Source: CAZAQS01 sp964486825
GTDB lineage: Bacteria > Chloroflexota > Anaerolineae > Anaerolineales > UBA4823
Assembly: GCA_964486825.1 (NCBI GenBank)
Contig: CAZAQS010000278.1
Span: forward strand, 1 to 6,224
Length of the DNA stretch: 6,224 nucleotides
Direction of reading: 5' to 3'
Positions 3,675 through 6,224 of this stretch are shown piece by piece. How positions within the stretch are numbered: position 1 is the stretch's first letter; each line of letters opens with the position of its first letter. Position numbers and translations under genes: made by a program. The notes under the pieces are model-generated. The model saw nothing but the letters and a program-made list of their open reading frames with translations. It was not told where the DNA came from and ran no database searches.

Positions 3675-6224
3675 ATGGAACATGTATCGATTTCCCTGTT
3701 CGGCGGCTTCTCGGTTGCTGCGGACGGGCAGACGCTCAACAGTTTCCGCTACCAGAAGGTGCGCGCCCTGCTGGCATACCTGGCCGCGCAGCCAGAGCAG
3801 GAGCACCCGCGCAGCCTGCTGGTTGGGCTGCTGTGGCCGGAGCTGCCCAACACGCCCGCCCTGGCGAACCTGCGCCAGGCCCTGAACCACCTGCGCCGGG
3901 CACTACACGATCGCCAGGCCGGGACACCCTTTTTATTGGTTCGGCGCGACCATATCCGCTGGAACAGCCAGGCTCCTGCCAGCATCGACGCAGTCCGCTT
4001 CACCAACCTGCTCGCGGCTGCCCGCCAGCACCCGCACCGCAGCCCGCTGCGCTGCCAGGAGTGCCAGCAGCGCCTGCAGGAAGCGCTGGCGCTGTACCAG
4101 GGCGCCTTTCTGGCCGATTTTTTCCTGCCCGATTCGGCCGCCTTCGAGGAATGGGTTATTTTGACCCGGGAGGCCTTCCAGCGCCAGGCCCTGCAGGCCA
4201 TGGCCGCGCTGGCCCGTAGCTTCGAGGAATTGGGCCAGTACGATCAAGCTCTGCAGTACGCCCACCGCCAGCTCGAGATCGACCCGTGGCGTGAGGAGAT
4301 CCACCGCCTGGTGATGCACCTGCTGGCCTTGAGCGGGCAGCGCGGCGCAGCCCTGGGCCAGTACGAAAGCTGCCGGCGTGTGCTGGCGCAGGAGTTTGGG
4401 CTGGAACCGGAGCCCGAAACCCAGCGCCTGTACGAGCAGATCCGCACGCTCGCCTCCGGCGCTGGCACAGCCGCCACGCAGGGCGCTCCAAACCAGGTCA
4501 GCCCCAAGGTCCTGCCCGCCTCAGTCACCCCCTTCGTGGGCCGCCAAAAAGAGCTGGCCCGCATCGCCAGCCTGTGCGCCGGCCCGGACTGCCGCCTGAT
4601 TACCATCATTGGCGCGGGGGGCATGGGCAAAACTCGCCTGGCTCTACAGGCCGCCGCTCAGCAGCAGGCCGCTTTTGCCGCTGGCGCCTGTTTCGTTCCA
4701 CTGGCGGGGGTTTCTTCTGCCACTATTTTGGCCTCTAGCATCGTCCAGCAGCTCCAAATGCCCCTGGCAGCAGAGGTGGATGTCAAGCAGCAGCTTCTGG
4801 AGTATTTGTCCGAAAAAGACCTGCTGCTGGTGCTGGACAATTTCGAGCACCAGCTGAATGGCGCCGGGCTGGTGGCTGAAATCCTGGAGCGCTGCCCGGG
4901 GGTGGTTGTGCTGGTGACCTCGCGCGAGCGGCTGCGCCTGTATGGCGAATGGGTGTTCGAGCTGGAAGGTCTGGCCCTGCCCCCTGAACACAGCCTGGAA
5001 GAAGCGCAAGAATCCGAAGCCGTGCGCCTGTTTCTGCAGGGTGCGCGGCGCGCCAACGCCAGCGCCAGCCTGGACCAGGCCGGCAGCCAGCATATCGCCC
5101 GCATCTGCCGACTGCTGGACGGCGTACCCCTGGCGATCGAGCTGGCCTCGGCCTGGACGCGCAGCCTCTCGCCCGCGCAAATCGCCAACGAGATCGAAAA
5201 GAACCTGGCCTTCCTGGACGGTTCGGCGCGGGCGCAGCCCGAGCGCGGCCAAAGTCTGCAGGCCATTTTCGACCATTCCTGGAGGCTGATGAGCGCGCTG
5301 GAGCAGGAGGTCTTCAAAAAGGCGGCTGTCTTCCGGGGCGGCTTTTCGCGCGCGGCCTTCGAAGCCGTGGCAGGCGGCGATCTGCTGCTGATCGGCGCCT
5401 TGCTCGACAAATCCCTGCTGGCGCGCCGCCCCAACGAGCGCTACGAGCTGCACGAGATCACCCGCCAGTACGCGCTGCAGCGCCTGGATGCCGCCGGAGA
5501 GCTGCCGGCAGCCCGCAGCCGCCACCTGGGCTATTTCATGCAGTTAGGCGAGACGGCCCAGCCGGAGCTGGAAGGCCAGCAGGCCGCCGGTTGGTTCGAC
5601 ATCCTGGAGGATGAAACCGATAACCTGCGCGCCGCCCTGGCTTGGGCCCTTGAAAGCGGCGACATCCATTCAGGGCTGCGCCTGGCGGCGGCCCTGTACC
5701 GTTTCTGGTACTGGCGCAGCCGCTTCCCCGAAGGCTCGTACTGGTACGAGGCCCTGATCGAAGCCACAGAGCCGCCCGCGCCGGCAGTACCCCCTGAGCT
5801 GCTGGCCAAAGCGTTGCATGCCTGCGGCGTGCTTTATAATGAAATGGGCGCCCTGGAGCAGGCCCAGCAGCGCTTCCAGGACAGCCTGGCGCTGCGCCGC
5901 CAGACCGGGGATGAGCCGGGCCAGGCCGCCTGCCTGAACAGCCTGGGCGCGATTGCCTTCGACCGCCAGGATTACCCGGCTGCCGAAGCCCTGTTCGAGG
6001 AGAGCCTGGCCCTGCGCCGCCAGACCGGGCAGCGCGCCTCTCTCCATATTCCGCTCAGCAACCTGGGTCTGCTGGCCCAGGCCCGCCGCGATTACGCTCG
6101 CGCTCGCGGCCTGCTCGAGGAATGCCTGGAGCTGCTGCGCGAGACCGATCACAGCGCCTCCATCGCCCACAGCCTGGCAGACCTGGGCTGGGTGGTGCTT
6201 TCCCAAGGAGACGTGGACTACGCC
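3675..6224 (+). CDS. AfsR/SARP-like STAND regulator: winged helix-BTAD-NB-ARC-TPR (cut by window edge)
   Basis: 850 codons are open and the gene continues past the right edge. Residues 1-95 form an OmpR/SARP-type winged helix (KVRALLAYLAAQ, then LLVGLLWPELPNTPALANLR). Residues about 103-254 form the bacterial transcriptional activation domain, ending EFGLEPEPETQRLYEQIR. A linker leads to VTPFVGRQKEL and the NB-ARC NTPase: Walker A GAGGMGKTR (313-321), Walker B LLLVLDNFEH (383-392, Asp388), VTSRERL (414-420) and GVPLAIELA (483-491). The LHEITRQYALQRL block (from 592) belongs to the following winged-helix region. TPRs with a 40-residue period start near 711. By family analogy it is a cytoplasmic DNA-binding switch in which the TPRs hold the ATPase closed until a signal binds; no signal can be deduced. 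All nucleotide-binding motifs look intact. The ATG at 3675 starts right at the winged-helix strand and lacks a Shine-Dalgarno. No C-terminal effector is visible before the edge. Confidence 0.93.
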   Translation, partial: MEHVSISLFGGFSVAADGQTLNSFRYQKVRALLAYLAAQPEQEHPRSLLVGLLWPELPNTPALANLRQALNHLRRALHDRQAGTPFLLVRRDHIRWNSQAPASIDAVRFTNLLAAARQHPHRSPLRCQECQQRLQEALALYQGAFLADFFLPDSAAFEEWVILTREAFQRQALQAMAALARSFEELGQYDQALQYAHRQLEIDPWREEIHRLVMHLLALSGQRGAALGQYESCRRVLAQEFGLEPEPETQRLYEQIRTLASGAGTAATQGAPNQVSPKVLPASVTPFVGRQKELARIASLCAGPDCRLITIIGAGGMGKTRLALQAAAQQQAAFAAGACFVPLAGVSSATILASSIVQQLQMPLAAEVDVKQQLLEYLSEKDLLLVLDNFEHQLNGAGLVAEILERCPGVVVLVTSRERLRLYGEWVFELEGLALPPEHSLEEAQESEAVRLFLQGARRANASASLDQAGSQHIARICRLLDGVPLAIELASAWTRSLSPAQIANEIEKNLAFLDGSARAQPERGQSLQAIFDHSWRLMSALEQEVFKKAAVFRGGFSRAAFEAVAGGDLLLIGALLDKSLLARRPNERYELHEITRQYALQRLDAAGELPAARSRHLGYFMQLGETAQPELEGQQAAGWFDILEDETDNLRAALAWALESGDIHSGLRLAAALYRFWYWRSRFPEGSYWYEALIEATEPPAPAVPPELLAKALHACGVLYNEMGALEQAQQRFQDSLALRRQTGDEPGQAACLNSLGAIAFDRQDYPAAEALFEESLALRRQTGQRASLHIPLSNLGLLAQARRDYARARGLLEECLELLRETDHSASIAHSLADLGWVVLSQGDVDYA
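5883..6029 (+). repeat. Near-identical TPR-coding DNA repeat
   Basis: The 27-nt blocks 5883-5909 and 6003-6029, exactly 120 nt (40 codons) apart, match at 26 of 27 bases. Both encode SLALRRQTG, the end of a TPR helix B and its loop. The match includes synonymous positions, which suggests recent duplication or gene conversion between TPR units. Confidence 0.75.

Noticed and set aside
4644..5525. Long open frames on the minus strand opposite the NB-ARC region
   Set aside because: The Gln/Ala/Arg-rich low-complexity translation is typical of an antisense shadow. The plus strand carries intact Walker A, Walker B and GLPL-like motifs in one continuous frame.

Overview
The window looks like a piece of a moderately GC-rich bacterial chromosome. 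I think it is probably from the Chloroflexota (Anaerolineae-like), but this is inference. The reasons are the large BTAD/NB-ARC/TPR regulator, the secreted beta-propeller protein ending in a Pro-rich linker plus a short hydrophobic Arg-capped tail, and a tiny divergently placed protein of a type I associate with that phylum. No rRNA, tRNA, CRISPR array or insertion sequence was seen.

Layout. At 1-688 (minus) is the N-terminal third of a HyuA-type hydantoinase/5-oxoprolinase subunit, cut by the left edge. It is driven by a textbook promoter (TTGACA, 17 bp, TATAAT) at 730-758 and is clearly more AT-rich than the rest. At 803-1450 (minus) is a complete dienelactone-hydrolase-family alpha/beta hydrolase with a serine nucleophile. 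The gap 1451-1732 holds what looks like the last codons of a lost plus-strand gene for a secreted protein (about 1577-1657). A strong hairpin and T-tract follow it (1680-1734), oriented to terminate plus-strand transcription.

At 1733-3130 (minus) is a secreted TolB-like/PD40 beta-propeller protein with a non-propeller insertion and a C-terminal tail resembling the remnant's. At 3270-3485 (minus) is a small protein of about 71 residues. Between it and the next gene lies a 186-bp divergent regulatory region with a perfect 12-bp-arm palindrome (3594-3618) and a plus-strand promoter placed so that the transcript would be nearly leaderless. From 3675 to the right edge (plus) runs an AfsR/SARP-like STAND regulator (winged helix, BTAD, NB-ARC ATPase, TPRs), open at the edge after 850 codons.

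How the genes fit together. No single pathway is evident. The small protein, the palindrome and the STAND regulator form the most plausible functional unit, a divergent pair sharing a control region. The beta-propeller gene is on the same strand 139 bp downstream of the small gene and might be co-transcribed, but it has its own good ribosome site. The hydantoinase and hydrolase genes look like independent metabolic genes.
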